Positions 20,226 to 33,269 of a DNA stretch of 64,000 nt are shown one piece after another. The notes beneath the pieces were generated by a model. It was given only the letters and a program-made list of their open reading frames with translations, was not told the DNA's origin and made no database searches. Every line of letters begins with the position of its first letter. Position 1 is the first letter of the stretch. This DNA is from Topomyia yanbarensis (taxonomy: Eukaryota > Arthropoda > Insecta > Diptera > Culicidae), in the NCBI RefSeq assembly GCF_030247195.1, contig NC_080672.1:305381115-305445114 (forward strand). The letters run 5' to 3'. Made by a program: the position numbers and the translations under genes.

Positions 20226-21700
20226 TACACACGCTTGCATTACATTCACATCAAATCATTTGTGATGTGTTCGTGCAAATGAGATGACGGTATATCGAGG
20301 ATTTTTTTATTGTGTGAACAAGACACATGCGTAGCAGATTTCAAGTTAATTAGTCCAAAGTTTCGAATGGGTAATTACCCCCCCCCCCCCCCCCTGGATA
20401 TTTTCGAGTGGGTAGTACTACCTAGACTACTCACATTATCCGCCGGCCCTGACTTCAATATTATCGAAGTTTACGTACTGCTTTCAAGATTGTAATAGAT
20501 AAAAAGTATAATTTGAGACTTAACTTCATATCATAAGAATTGGACAACGAATAAGATAGTTTATTAAAAAAAAAAACTTTTCCTTCACTAACCCGAAATC
20601 TAACACATTTTCCAATCAAAATTATGCAGTTTGCAAGTAGATATCACACATCAGGCGAGGTATTGACTTGTTCAATATATACGGTGGAACTCCTTAAGAA
20701 TCATGTCGCAATGGAGTTCCACGGTATAGTTTAAACAATTTCGTGGACTTGTTGATTCTTCTCGATGAAAATGACTTAGTTCCCAATGTACCATCTTCCT
20801 ATCTCTGTTGAATACAATATCAAAGAAGAAAATTTTCCTCCCGGCGACTAACGAAAATCGATGTAGTTTATGCTAAACCGTTATGCAGATTGGAAGCGCT
20901 TGATTTAGAACAACAGTTTCCCACACTTCTCTTCCCTGGCGCGCAGCACAGACACACTGCAAAAAAACTCACTTATAATTACTTCATCCTAATTCATTCC
21001 TCCGAAGCGGAGCTAGACACCATCTGCCAGCTTCAAGAGTTGCGATTTACGAAAACAAAAGTTTTTAATTAAGTGCCAACAGCTTGTAAAATAGTACACC
21101 GTGTTGGAGGCGTTTGTTGTGTGAAGTTCGCTGCTTGCTCGGAAGCTATAGTTCCGGCATCCACCTCGTTTGGTTGTTAACATTCAGTAGACAAGATGCT
21201 GAATAGTCAACCGGGGCGGTAGCTATCGAAGCGCAGAACCAATCAAGTTTATCCGCAGCGTAGTTTACGTGCTCTATTCTAAACAATCCCAATAAAATTA
21301 TTCAAACGGAAATCTAATTAACGGGCTTTGGCCAACGATGAGTGAATAGTGAGGTTTGAGAAACAGGATTCAAGTGTTTTAGGTTGACTGATCTTTATGG
21401 GGAAACACGAACAGGGTTTAGTTGTGTGATTGTTTTCAAGCTTTGAACGTACAGTGAATAAAAATTACAAGGGGCAGCCCCATGGGGTTGCACAAACTGT
21501 TAACGTCAGGCCCGTAGCCAGGATTTTGTTTCAGAAGGTGCTTAAAAATGATGGCATAAATGTAATAATTCTGCTGACTTGAGATAGTCACTGGAAACTA
21601 AATGTACACCAAATACTCGGCCGTAATACTTTTACAGTAATAAGAACAAAATGCTGTAATCACAACTCTCCGAGCTCTCGATCGAAGCAGTTCGTTTTCT
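20226..21700. other. No recognised gene; 17-bp poly-C run
   Basis: A run of 17 C lies at 20378-20394. A block at about 21503-21550 ('CCCGTAGCCAGGATTTTGT') resembles the 'GGCGTAGCCA' termini at 57.35 and 58.89 kb, so a decayed element end may be present. Otherwise only short frames. Confidence 0.4.
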
Positions 21701-21948
21701 GGCGCTGTGCATAAAGTGAACAAGAATATATATTGTCAGTGAAGGTCAACCATTGTTTGAGACAGTCTTTGTTCGCCAGTGCCCAGGCTGGTGAAGTGAA
21801 TACCAGAATAGCCGGACACGCCGCTATATAAGCTAAGTATTATTTTTCTTTCTTTCATTTCCCTTTCCCCGATTGGTCTCTACTTTTCCCTTTCCCCTGA
21901 ATACAAGTTTCATCTCTCGTTTACACCACGTGCTATCCTCGTGCCTTA

Positions 21949-23313
21949 ATGGCCGAGGGCGAAGGAACATTGGATGGGAATGATATTCCCATGGATTTAC
22001 CGGATAAACCCGAAATTACTCCCTCCCCTGATTCCCCCAGTCCTCCCCGTATTAAAACATACCCAGCCAGTTCAAATGGACCCTGGGTGGTGTATTTCCG
22101 GCCCAACACGAAATCGCCCAATATTCTAGAAATATCACGGGAGCTGACTGCTAACTACCCGTCCGTAGCTCAGATAACACGTGTTCGAGCTAATAAGATA
22201 CGCGTTATAGTAAATGACCTCGATCAGGCAAACCAGATTGTTCGCAGCGAGCGTTTTACGAAGCAATTCAGGGTGTATGTGCCTTGTAGGGCAGTGGAGA
22301 TCGATGGAATCGTCGCCGAACCGGGTCTAAAGTGCGAAGACCTGTTGAAGTACGGGGTTGGCTGCTTTAAGGACCCTTCACTTTAAAAGGTGAAGATTCT
22401 GGAATGCAAGCAATTGCATTCCGAAAAAACTGAAGATGATAAGACAACTTATTCTCCGTCAGACTCGATTCGGGTGACTTTCTCCGGGTCTGCTCTTCCC
22501 AACTATGTCCTCCTGGATAAGGTTCGCCTACCTGTTCGCCTGTTTGTACCGCGGGTAATGAACTGCAGCAATTGCAAGCAACTGGGCCACACAGCCACTT
22601 ATTGTGGCAATAAAAAACGGTGCGGCAAATGCGAGGGAGAGCATAAGGATGACGCTTGCGGTGGAGAAACTGAGAAGTGTATTTACTGCGGGGGCCCTCC
22701 GCATGCTCTTAAGTCATGCCCGGCGTACAGGCAGCGCGGGGATAAAATTAGGCGCTCCCTTAAGGATCGCTCGAGGCACTCTTATGCAGAAATGCTAAAG
22801 AATGCTTCGCCATTTGCCCCTTCCGAAAATTCCTTTGCTCTTTTGGCTGGCGTTGAGCAAGAATCTGACGACCCACAAGAGGGAACATCATTGGTTAACC
22901 CAGGGGAATCCAGGAAGAGGAGAAATCTAGCCTCCCCTAAATTGCCTCGTAAGGGTGCCAAGGTGTCGTCCCCTCAGAGTGCGCCAACTACAATCAATAA
23001 ATCCAACGGAAGCGATGCACTACAGCCGAAGCAATTTGCTCCAGGACTTGGAAATATTAATTCTAACAAGGAGTACCCACCACTTCCAGGGACACTAAAA
23101 ACCCCAAGTGTCCCCTTTTTTCAAACAGATACTCAGTCCAGTAGCGGACTAATGAAACTTTCTGACATAGTGGACTTAATTTTCACAGCTTTCAATGTTA
23201 CTGATCCTCTTAAAAGCCTTCTGATACGTTTTCTCCCTATAGTGCAAACATTTTTTAAGCAGTTGACTACTAAATGGCACCTCCTTGCAGCGATCGTATC
23301 CTTCGATGGCTAA
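21949..23313 (+). pseudogene. LINE ORF1 nucleic-acid-binding protein, single nonsense codon
   Basis: The frame is open from ATG 21949 except for one TAA at 22384-22386, so a single change separates it from a ~454-residue ORF. The N-terminal part has an RRM-like fold candidate ('VRANKIRVIVNDLDQANQIV'). It is followed by three Cys/His fingers: 'CSNCKQLGHTATYC', 'CGKCEGEHKDDAC' and 'CIYCGGPPHALKSC'. The protein coats LINE RNA. The stop codon overlaps the ORF2 start (ATGGCTAA). Confidence 0.88.
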
Positions 23314-25321
23314 GTCATCGAACGAGGTCACCGATTCGATCACTTTTCTACAGTGGAACAGCAGAAGTATCCTCCCGAAAATCGATTCCTTCAATTTTGT
23401 ACTAAACAGTTTAAAATGTGATGTTTTCGCATTATGTGAAACTTGGTTAACTTCCGATATAAATCTCAACTTCCACGACTTTAATATAATCCGTCTGGAT
23501 CGAGAAAACCCTTATGGAGGAGTACTTTTGGGGATCAAAAAGTGCTATTCTTTCAACCGAATTAACCTCCCTTCCTTTGTTTTAATTTCGCCTTTCAACT
23601 CGTTTAAGAGCATTTCGATACATTCAAATCCATCTCGGACATTGAAGTTGCTAAATGTGGATGTGAGTTTGTGATTCGACTCCATAACTAGCTTGTTGAG
23701 GTTGATGGCTTCTTGTTGTTGTCTGTACAGTTTATCGAAATTTAACTCCATCACGAGACGCTTCTGGCACTCGTAGCATATTGGCAGCATGTATGTTAGT
23801 ATTCTTTGCTCATGATTCCTCTGAGCACCAACGCATGCAGCGTGGAATTTTTTCCCGCATGATCCATGGCAGTACCACACATGTTTGTCGTCACTCACTG
23901 TACAATTATTAATCGCGCACGGCATGTTTTACTTACGTAGCAATGATAAATGAAAACAATACAAATTAAAACACGCACGGTTAAACTTTAAACGGCGCAA
24001 ATGGAAACGCGACCGAACTGTAACGACGACTTGAATGCAATCTTGAATGTGGAAGGTGATCCCCGATCCCCATGGTAGAGATCATTTGTCTATCGTGATT
24101 TCAATTGCTAACGGTTCAAGACCATCGGAACAATAAATGTCTCGTATGACCACACACGGAATATTGATTGGAAGAGTTACGCGACCGCGATATCCGTTAA
24201 AATCGAATCCACTCAAGAACTTCCTCCGGAGGAAGATTACAGGTTTTTGGCTGGCTTGATTCTCGACAGTGCGAATCAAGCTCAGACTAAACCAGTACCC
24301 AGCGCGAACACCCATGGACGGTCTCCCACCCTGTGGTGGGATAAAGAGTGCTCAGAGCTGTACGCGGAAAAGTCCACTGCATATAAGGCCTTCCGGGAAG
24401 AATTATTACCCGCTAGCTATCAACAGTACGCGTAGTTAGAAAGGCGAATGAAGAGTCTAATGAAAGCCAAAAAACGCAGTTGTTGGCGCCGGTTCGTCGA
24501 CGGGTTAACGAGAGAAACAGCGATGAGCACTCTTTGGGATACGGTTCGACGTATGCGTAACCGTAATAGTACCAAAGAGAACGTGGAATATTCAAACCGT
24601 TGGATATTCGCTTTCGCCAAGAAGATCTGTCCGGACTCTGTCCCGGTACAGAAAACGTGCCGCGCCGCGTCTCCTCCCGATTCCGCGAACGAAACACCGT
24701 TTTCGATGGTGGAGTTTTGACTTGCTCTCTTATCATGCAACAATAACGCCCCAGGGTTAGACAGAATCAAATTCAACTTGCTGAAGAATCTGCCTGACAC
24801 TGCAAAAAGGCGCTTGCTGAACTTATTTAACAAGTTTCTTGAGAGTAACATTGTCCCTTATGACTGGAGGCAAGTGAAGGTCATCGCCATTCAAAAACCA
24901 GGAAAACCAGCCTCCGACCACAACTCGTATCGGCCGATTGCAATGCTGTCCTGTATTAGGAAGTTGTTCGAGAAAAATGATCTTGTTTCGCCTCGACAAT
25001 TGTGTTGAAGGAAATGGCTTACTGTCAGATACACAATTTGGCTTTCGCAAAGGCAAAGGGACGAACGATTGCCTTGCGTTGCTTTCTACAGAAATCCAAA
25101 TGGCCTATGCTAACAAAGAGCAGATGGCATCAGTCTTCTTGGATATTAAGGGGGCTTTTGACTCAGTTGCTATCAACATTCTGTCAGAGAAGCTGCACCA
25201 GCATGGTCTTTCACCAATTTTAAATAACTTTTTGCTAAACCTGTTGTCTGAAAAGCACATGCACTTTTCGCATGGCGATTTATCAATATCGCGATTTAGC
25301 TACATGGGACTGACACAATAA
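23306..25321 (+). pseudogene. LINE ORF2 endonuclease and reverse transcriptase, fragmented
   Basis: The start ATG at 23306 overlaps the ORF1 stop. The first ~117 codons are an APE-type endonuclease start ('ITFLQWNSRSI', 'FALCETWLT', 'YGGVLLGIKK'). The frame then breaks at about 23660, where an antisense PHD-like fragment replaces the rest of the endonuclease. It resumes near 24050 with several stops (e.g. after 'SYQQYA' and 'FSMVEF') and frameshifts. RT motifs present are 'YRPIAMLSC', 'GFRKGKGTNDCL', 'FLDIKGAFDSV' (catalytic Asp) and 'MGLTQ' (canonical GLPQG, Pro to Thr). Confidence 0.88.
23661..24035 (-). pseudogene. PHD-like finger protein fragment (ORF1 start of another element)
   Basis: On the minus strand ATG 23925 begins 'MPCAINNCTVSDDKHVWYCHG' with the spacing C..C..C..C..H..C..C..C of a PHD-like zinc finger ('FHAACV', 'PICYECQKR'), followed by a helical stretch. 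About 110 bases of leader lie upstream. It replaces roughly 100 codons of the LINE endonuclease. ORF1s with such fingers occur in CR1-like LINEs, and BEL gags can also start with a PHD finger. The source is undecided and the junctions are approximate. Confidence 0.6.
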
Positions 25322-27500
25322 ATTGCTTATTCTCTGGAAAACACTCGCAATGTCTTTCTTTTCAAACGTATAAGTGCTCGTGGCCTTCGCGCAAAGCCAC
25401 ATACACACTAGCACACGCACCAGAATCGTCAACAAACAAACGATCGAGTCCTTCGCAATCATCCACGCATACCTGCGCCCGCGATCTCGAGAACAAGATA
25501 ACACACCGGTCATTAAGTGCACGTTATAGCACCTATAAATTCACATACGCGTTCTCAAGAGTGAACATACAAACGCCCGTGTTCGTACGATCATGAATCG
25601 ATTACATCCGGAAGTACCTATCCTCAGCCCTAGTAGCATAAGTTCAATGCCTTCAAGTAAACCAAACAGAAAATGACGCCAATATCCACTAATCAACACG
25701 TTCCATAGCGACAAAAAATCAAATTTAAACGCAAAGTAACATACACGCGACAAACATGTTAACATATAAATACTAAAACCCACAAATGCCCGTGTTCGCG
25801 CGGTAATGATTGTTACTGGCCGGACCAGAAGGGTCGCGGCTTATATTGCCCCTAGTCCCTGGTCAAGCCACGGGGACCGTTTGGGGTGGGCTCCGAAGGC
25901 CTCTTTTCTTGGCTAGCTCGAGCTTGAGGCACGGAGGCTTCAGGGTCGGCTCAATGTCACTCTATCCAATCGGAAGACAAACACGGTCTTTTCACTTTTT
26001 TTTAATTATTTATAGTAACTTACAATTTTTGTGTGTGAGTGTAGGTGTATACAAGGCCGGCCGGCGAACGCTGGGACGAAGCGGGAAACGGTCGGCTGCT
26101 GTTGCGATGGCTACGACGACGGGATGCTGCTGCGATGGTCTGCTGTTGGTGTGGCGATGGTACACGTGGGCTGTTGGGTGGCGGGGTCCGATGTGCCCAG
26201 CGATGCCACTTTCTGGCGAGTGCGTCGATAGGCGGGCACTCTGGCACCTCGTAGCTGGTTTCAGCTACCTGCTGATGCCTCGGAGGTCGCGCTGGAACCT
26301 CGTGGCTGGTTCAGTGAGCTCGTGGGCACTTTTGACTTGCTTTTAGCGATGATGGTGCCACTATCGACGACGGGCTGTTCAGGGACACCACGCTCGGACT
26401 ATAAGCCACTCCGATGGCTTTAGGATCTAATGTAATGGGTCCTGATTCCTTCTCGGTATTTAGTTAATTCACTTTCTATCCTTCTCTATTTGATCCACTA
26501 TAACTTCTATCTTCTCACGTTTACATTATAAAAATGTTTCCAACTGTCTATCTTTAACTTTGAAGTCTGCCTTTCTTGAAGTCTTTAGCAAAAGTGATTG
26601 GCATATTCTTTCTATCCTAACCCAGTAGCTTCCCTCTCACTCGCAATTTTCCTCTCCCGTTTGGCTTTATTTCCTGCTTTCCCAGTGTTTTCCAATCCCG
26701 AGCGTTTCCTGTTTTCCTAACGTGTGTGTAATTTGATGTTTTGTGTTGATGTGTTACATATTAAAGCTTAAGTATTTATTTAGACCGTTTGAAAATAATT
26801 TACGTGTGCTTTATTTTAATTTTCCTCCTAATCACATTAAACATTATATGAAATATTTAGATACAAAAATGGGCGTTATATATTTATTATCCAAGACACA
26901 TATCTAATACTTTTGATAGTATATACTTCCTAACTGTTATACGCAGTATTATAGCGTATCTATTACTGCCTACGTTCGTGTCGAACAGCAGTATGGCAAA
27001 CTCTCTTGCTCACGTTTTGCTCTCGTTTTTTGTAGCTGGTCTATGGGGTAAAGAACCCAAATGGTAACCCAAACGTCACATACGGAAATCCTCACCCTCC
27101 GTCCAAGCAACTTAGGTCGATAATTCAGTTGGACCAGTAAAAAAATAACGCTCATATCCACTAGACAACACGTTCCATGGCGACATGGCCGGAAACTCTA
27201 GTGCTATGGAAGAACTCACTTTCCTCTGGTATCTGAACCGTACACCGAAAATTAAGTATCAGATTCACTGCCCGCTCGTGATCATCCAAGAACACACGCG
27301 AATATACGAAAGGACACATGGTCATAAAATATAATTGCATACACGTTAGCACATGCGACATACAAACGCACACGCAATCGAACACGCTCGAGCCCTTCGT
27401 GATGATACACGCGATCGCGAAGTCCCTACGCCTGCACATATATGATCCGCACAATGAATATAACATGCAGAATCACAACCGACTGCAATTGGCCGTAAGA
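25322..27500. repeat. Unclassified repeats, partial direct copies
   Basis: Blocks at about 25376-25470 and 25660-25712 recur in altered order at about 27317-27440 and 27136-27190. Shared landmarks are 'ATATCCACTA..CAACACGTTCCAT.GCGAC' and 'CGAG(T/C)CCTTCG'. In between is a GC-rich section (25815-26400) and a T/C-rich section (26440-26740) followed by polyadenylation-like ATTAAA signals, which could be an old LTR or LINE tail. No frame shows a recognisable domain. Confidence 0.4.
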
Positions 27501-28295
27501 GAGGCGTCTGGTGGTAAGTTATTTTGTTTTACGATGTTGAAGTCAAGAGAACAATGGATCTTCTTTGTAATGTTAGGATTTCACTGTGCACGAAAAAAAA
27601 TATGTTCAGTCACACAGAGCATACGAGCGTTCCAAGCGTAGACGTCCAACTCTTGATAAAATTGTTTGACACAGAAAATTCAATAAGTTTTGTAAAGCTT
27701 AGACTTGTAGTTACTCGATGAACTAAAAATTAGAAAAAAAAAAAAAAAGTTCGAGTTTCGGAAAATGGCTTCATAAAAACCAAACAATATCATAATTTAC
27801 TGTAAAATTCGCTCACTTGTCTCAAAATAATTGGAAGGAAAAAATTGTTATTTAGTTTTCTGTGGTTCATCGACAGGATACACATATTGTGCATTCTCAT
27901 AAAAAAATCGTTGATTAGTTTTTGAGTTATCGTGTTCGCCAAATTGAAAAACGCGGTTTCGAGAAAAACGCTATTAAAGTTGCTGATAGATTGAAATCTG
28001 CGTGTGTTACAGCAAATACGCGCGCGAAACGCATGGCATTTTAAAGCAAAAGAAGTTCAGCGTGGCGACCGAGATTGCGGAAGACTATTCTAGAGGTTCA
28101 ATACTATCAATAAGGCAAATAGAAAAGAAATCGATTTTTTTACCCACCACACCAGACACCCCTCTTAAAATTTTCAGAATGGCGCACAGTGCGATTTGGC
28201 TTAGTTCAGGCAGCTCAGGCCACTTGCTTGAAGCTTCACGCCCATTGCACACAATCTGTTTTACTTAGATTCGTAGTCGACAATTCCATTCCGTA
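27500..28295. other. No recognised gene
   Basis: AT-rich sequence with a 16-base A run near 27733 and short frames only. Confidence 0.4.
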
Positions 28296-28560
28296 GTACA
28301 CCCAGGGATGCCATTATACCAGATTAATCTAACACAGCCAGAGCTTTTTTGCAGCTTCCAGACAAAAAGACAAACCTCTCACTCTGCCAGATTTTTAAAT
28401 TATACACGTTGTTACACAAAATTTTTGGAAATTTGGATCAAATTTTCACAAATAGCGTAGCATAGCATAGCATGAACGCCTGCAGAAATCGTAGGGCAGA
28501 GTTGCAGAATTGGGCATATCTATTGTCATGTCAGTTTTCGCCACGATCTGCAATGACGTA
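28296..28560. repeat. Dispersed repeat, second copy at about 43990-44270
   Basis: Both copies contain 'CCA.GG..GCCATTAT.CCAG', then 'AAAAAGAC.AA.CTCT', then 'TTAAATTATA.A.GTTGTTACACA'. A small 'TAGCA' microsatellite lies at about 28455-28475. The class is unknown. Confidence 0.5.
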
Positions 28561-30109
28561 GACCCGCTTATTTCCATACACCTGGCTACGTCCTTACAAG
28601 CGTTTTTATTTTGATAATAGTCCGATCATCTACTTATTGAAAACGCTCGGAACCGAAACAGTTTTCATTGATGACGGAGATAACAAAAGGCGAATCGAAC
28701 ACTCAGCCAAAAATACAGTGAACTGCACAAGTAGGTATATGGTATATTTTTAAGCCACAAGCAGGACGTATGTAAATCATAAGACTATCTTATGAAGCGG
28801 CATTTATTTCGTCAAATCGGTTTGCTACGCCGAGCAAAAAGCATCTGAGAATTTCATAAGTCTTGGCATATGAACCAACATTCTGACGATGCCATTGAAC
28901 CCCAGTGAGCAAATCTTCTGGCAGAGACCGCTCTGCTAGATTTCTGTAAGGCTTGGTTTGGCAGTCCTGTCTGATTTCTACGCGTATCCTGTCGGGTTAG
29001 TTGAGCTAGTGCGAACTCGGTTTCGCTCGCGTTTTCTGGCAAATTTTGACAGGAACCGAGCAAAACCCTGGCATAACTCGGACATAAACTTTGCAAAGAT
29101 CCTGGCAATTCCTACCTGGTAGAATTTAGCACGAATCGAGCAAAACATCTGACAAAGATGTGACAGGAAGCGTGCAGAGATCTTGGGCGTACATTTCTGA
29201 CTGGATTGTGGATAAAAGTGAGCAGCATCGGTTGGTTTAACCGCTTCTGTCAGAAACGCATTTGCATTTGAGTGAATTCGTTGCCACAATTCTCGCACAA
29301 ATCGCGTAAAATGCTCGCAGAAACTCTGCCAGCCTAAATTTCGCTTTGATCAACTTTTGCTAACTTTCTGCTTGACACGCTGACCGAGACGCTTTAGAAT
29401 GTCATAGGCAGGCTTATGAAATCATTTATCTTTATTCATGCGCTCCATAGACGTACAAATAATGTATTTCATAAAACAGTCTTGTGACTTCGCTCCAATA
29501 TATGCGTTTAAGAATTTCATAAGTTTTTCTCATGAAACCCATATTAGATCTGTTATTGATTCTATAAGATTATATTTTGTTTTTCATAAACGTCACTTTT
29601 GTGAAAAGTTATAATTGTTTCTTATGAATTCAGTACTGTCCTTAACGGTCAACCACTAGCTAATAGTTTCAGACCAGCACTTTGTTACCGCTGTTTGAAA
29701 CAAAAGAGATTTTTAGTCAAATTGCAACAAAATTTTAAATAATTGTTTTTATGTTATTAAATAAATTACTGTGAGCATTAAATCCAACCAAGTAAACTGG
29801 TTATGATTTTTACAGAAGATATCCGATTATTTGAAATGAAATAAGTTATGCATATAATTAGCGTCTGACGCGTATTTTATAATTATCAAAATCATTTGAG
29901 TAGTAACAATCATTATCATTCAGTTTCCCAGTTGTCTAAGCCGAAATTCCCAGGAAATATTGACGAAGCACTGCTCATTATGTACAAATTTTAATATTTA
30001 ATGATAGTTTTCTCTTCAATCTTCTGAAGGGATCTACACTTGGCGGTTCATTTGCCCCGAATTGAGTTCTACAAGATGACCACACGAATGAACTCATGAT
30101 GAATGACGT

Positions 30110-31412
30110 TCATATTTGACAATTCTCGGTGGTTTGTTTGTTTTGTCCAGCCCGGGGACAACTTGACAGCTCCCATATATTGAACTCATAAGCAAATTTT
30201 GTGGTGATTTGGTGATGTCATGGCGGCTTGAATGGAGCAAAATTTGAAAAAGGCGCATCCCATTTACTATTTTCCATATCTAAAAAATAATCAATTTAAG
30301 CATTTCTTTCATCAAATTTATTTCGCTGTTCACATTAGAAACTGCCCTCATTCCCCCATACTTAAACAGAAACATAGATTCCATTTGGAATTTAAAAAAT
30401 CCGAAAGAAAATAAATCGATTTTCGGAAATACAAGAAGATGACTTTCAAAATCAAGCCACTACCACTTATATTGGAATTTCCGAAAATCTTCCGAAACTA
30501 ATCAACATCTCCTAAGGCATGAAATCCTCCGGTAGAGCCGAGGAAAATGCCAGAATAATTCTGAAGGGATCCATACCAAAACCATCGCAACATCTTCCGG
30601 ACAGAATTATTGCAAAAGTCGAACAAAACTCTGGCCGAAGTCGAACAAAATTGTACATTCCTGGCAGCATTCTTGCTGAAACCGAGCACTACTGGTTTGA
30701 TGCCAGAATTCTGATTAAAGCACACAAATTTTATTCAAAACCAATTTTGCTAAATGTGTAGAAAATCCTACATATATTGTTTATTCTCCCAATCAAAATG
30801 CTAGAATTCTTGACGTTCTTAATGAACTTGAAACAAGATGTCGCAGGTTCACGAATTGTTAAGCTTGGTGATTTACTTTCATTGGCCAAAAAGTTTTTCA
30901 TTTATATTTCATTTATAACACCAATGATTTACCGATTACAAACTTCACACAACAAGAAAACCAAAACATTTTTAGGAAGGAAGAGAGCCGGTTGCTAAAA
31001 ACAACACCTTCCAGCTAAATCTATAATAAGATTTATGTAACTTTGCTGACGGTTTCCAATCAGGGATAAATTTATTCTCTAATAATATTTTATTTATCCA
31101 CATTTTGGAATACGCTTTTTCTAAATGTTGTTCTAGCCGCATTGACGGCGTTCATAACACACGTAACGAAACACGCTTTTCTCTTGAAACTTTTTCGTGT
31201 CGTTGTTCGTGGTAGTCGTACAGAAAAGGCATACTAGCGCCACCATCAAATCGGTGGTACATATATGAAACAAGCACTATCTGTCAAGTTGTCCCCGGGC
31301 TGGTTTTGTCAGTTGCGTGAGTTCGAGTGCAACGGGTGCCTATCTGTTGCATTTAAACTCACGTAGCTCCGATGTAAACAAACCACCGAGAATTGTCAAA
31401 CGAAGTTCATCC
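30110..31412. mobile_element. Element with inverted ends ('CCCGGGGACAACTTGACAG')
   Basis: Left block about 30110-30180 ('TTGACAATTCTCGGTGG', 'CCCGGGGACAACTTGACAG') is repeated as its reverse complement at about 31280-31300 and 31374-31412. On the right the two sub-blocks are separated by ~70 bp of extra sequence. The interior (30181-31270) has no recognised coding. Ends and target duplication were not resolved. Confidence 0.5.
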
Positions 31413-31971
31413 GGCTCATTTTGTGGGGTTATGTCGGTTGGTGTAATACCTAATATCCGCCTAAAGTTGATTTTTATTGTTGATTTTTGTCTACTATAAA
31501 TGCTCGAGAAATGTCAGCCATGTTCTATTTTTTATATAAATGCACAATAATATCCATTATAGAAACCATTCGAACATTGTGATGAATTTCATAAGACTGT
31601 TCTATGAAAATCATTATTTCTACTTTGTTTTCAGCTTTTAAATGTCAGTAATTTTCATAAATGGGTACCTATGGCGTTCATTCGGACATTTTCATAAATT
31701 TCATAAGACTATCTTATGAAAATAAAAAGAGATGGATTTGGAAAATTTCCCCTCCAAATCATAACACAGACTTTTAAAATTCATTTAAAATCCTTATGTC
31801 TGAAAGTCATAAGACGTTTCTATGGAAATTCAATGTAAATTTTGCTCGGTGTATGATTTAATTTTCCATAATGCATCTTCGATTTTTCATAAGACAAAAC
31901 TATATATTTCTCATATGTTTATGTGAATCATAAGATGCTCGTATGAAACTCTAGCGAGTAACGTATGCAAT

Positions 31972-32691
31972 CCCGTATAAATAAATACCATTCCAGAAAT
32001 CTTTGGAACCATTTCCTAACTATTCATATAATACTCACCGTATTGGGAATACTACTGATACATTCTACCATTATAATTCAACTATTATACTACCATACTC
32101 ATTTTAGTTACCATTTCCAATACCTTCCGTGTATGGAGATTTGTATACTACATTGTACTTTTGCGCTAGAGGTTAATATTGCTCTGGTGGTGCTTGTTAT
32201 TCGCATATCTGTTCACGCTGCTCCAAAAACCTGTAGGTTAACATGATCAAAAATCCTCGTTCTGCAATATTACGGCGATAGCTCAGTTGGATGAAGCGAC
32301 AGTCCAGTTAGTCCTCAACCCAAGCTCTCATCAGAAGATTGCGGGAAACAAAACGAAATTTCATCAATCGATAGAATTGAAATGTGAAAGGAAAGACATT
32401 TTTTTTCTGCGCCAATATTTTATACATCGCTAGATATAAAATATGTATGCCACCATAATCTGTATAGTTCTTGAATGGTATGTTGACAAAATGTATATGG
32501 AAAATCGCATATTTTGGTATGGTGACTGTTCTTAACTACCCATTGTTGGTATGGTCGAGCATGGAAAAATGACACTGGTTATGTTCGATATTATACCAGG
32601 CAATGGTTAATCTATTGTTGAACGAACCATATTGGAAATGGTTTTTCGACGTTTGATACAATGGTTGGCATATGGTACATATTTATGCAGG
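31972..32691. mobile_element. ~720-bp terminal-repeat element, copy 1
   Basis: Ends CCCGTATAAATAAATACCAT and the complement of CCTGCATAAATATGTACCAT; flanks AT/AT. It is colinear with the copy at 50492-51185 throughout. It contains a tRNA-like box A. Non-coding; superfamily not assigned. Confidence 0.8.
32274..32300 (+). other. tRNA-like box A inside copy 1 of the ~720-bp element
   Basis: GGCGATAGCTCAGTTGGATG matches the 5' part of a tRNA, and TAGCTCAGTTGG is a perfect internal promoter box A. No box B and no cloverleaf follow, so this is not a tRNA gene. The same block is at 50804-50830. Confidence 0.6.
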
Positions 32692-33004
32692 ATACCCAAT
32701 AAAGTCGTATTTTTTCATAAATCATCTTATGAAAACATCACCCAAAATCCGACGGGTATGTTTCTATTACTTTTGGGTAAGATTCTATTGTGTTTTCGGT
32801 AACAGACCAAGCAATTGCGCATTGCGATATTAAACTCATATTCCCGCAACGGTAGTAAAGGGTGGAATGACGAATTTCGGTTGCTGTTCATGTATGCGCA
32901 TCACACAATCAAACACTTTTTCAGTATGTGTCAACCTCGGCTCTGTTCGGATGTAGGATAATTTGGTCGATTGCTATGATAGTATTAGTACCGAGTCAAA
33001 CCAA

Positions 33005-33265
33005 CCGGAATCCTGGCGGATCTCTGACCAAACTCCGGCCTAGCTGCCAGATCTGGACTGGGGTCTGCCGGATCCAGACACGTGCCCAGATCCGAACCAG
33101 TACCCGGATTTGGACCAGCATCCGGATCCGGACCAGTGCCCGGATCTAGCCTATCCCCTTTTCCCCTTACCAAGTTCGGACCTGAACCAGACCCAGACCT
33201 GGTGCTTAGATCCAGACAAGTGTCTGGATCCGGACCCTCGGATCGGATACGTGGATCCAAACCAT
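33005..33265. repeat. Degenerate minisatellite (GATCCGGACCAGT-like)
   Basis: About 12-25-bp units around 'GATCCGGACCAG' and 'CCCGGATCT' are repeated over ~250 bp. They create long Pro/Asp/Gly-rich frames on both strands that are artefacts of the repeat. Confidence 0.75.
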
Positions 33266-33269
33266 AGGT

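Larger units (their letters stand above)
21949..25321 (+). mobile_element. Non-LTR retrotransposon (I/Jockey-type LINE), 3' truncated
   Basis: Two ORFs in the LINE order: a zinc-knuckle ORF1 (21949-23313) and an endonuclease/reverse transcriptase ORF2 (23306-25321). ORF2 ends within RT at 'YMGLTQ', before the YADD motif, so the 3' end is missing. A T/C-rich leader (about 21840-21945) precedes ORF1 and probably belongs to the 5' UTR. The three CCHC-type fingers of ORF1 and the RT motifs suggest the I clade of the Jockey superfamily (inference). Confidence 0.88.

Noticed and set aside
23545..23665. C-terminal part of the minus-strand 126-codon PHD-like frame
   Set aside because: This part is simply antisense LINE ORF2. 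Only 23661-23925 carries the PHD-like protein.
25810..26346. 178-codon open frame on the plus strand
   Set aside because: It lies in GC-rich repeat-like sequence, has no recognisable domain, and overlaps other equally long frames on both strands.
28970..29350. Possible CRISPR-like or tandem array with recurring 'ACCGAGCAAAA' blocks
   Set aside because: The blocks are irregularly spaced and degenerate, without constant repeats and spacers. The organism is eukaryotic.
32274..32345. tRNA gene candidate (GGCGATAGCTCAGTTGG)
   Set aside because: Only the box A half is tRNA-like. There is no box B or cloverleaf, and the block is part of a repeated element with a second copy at 50.8 kb.
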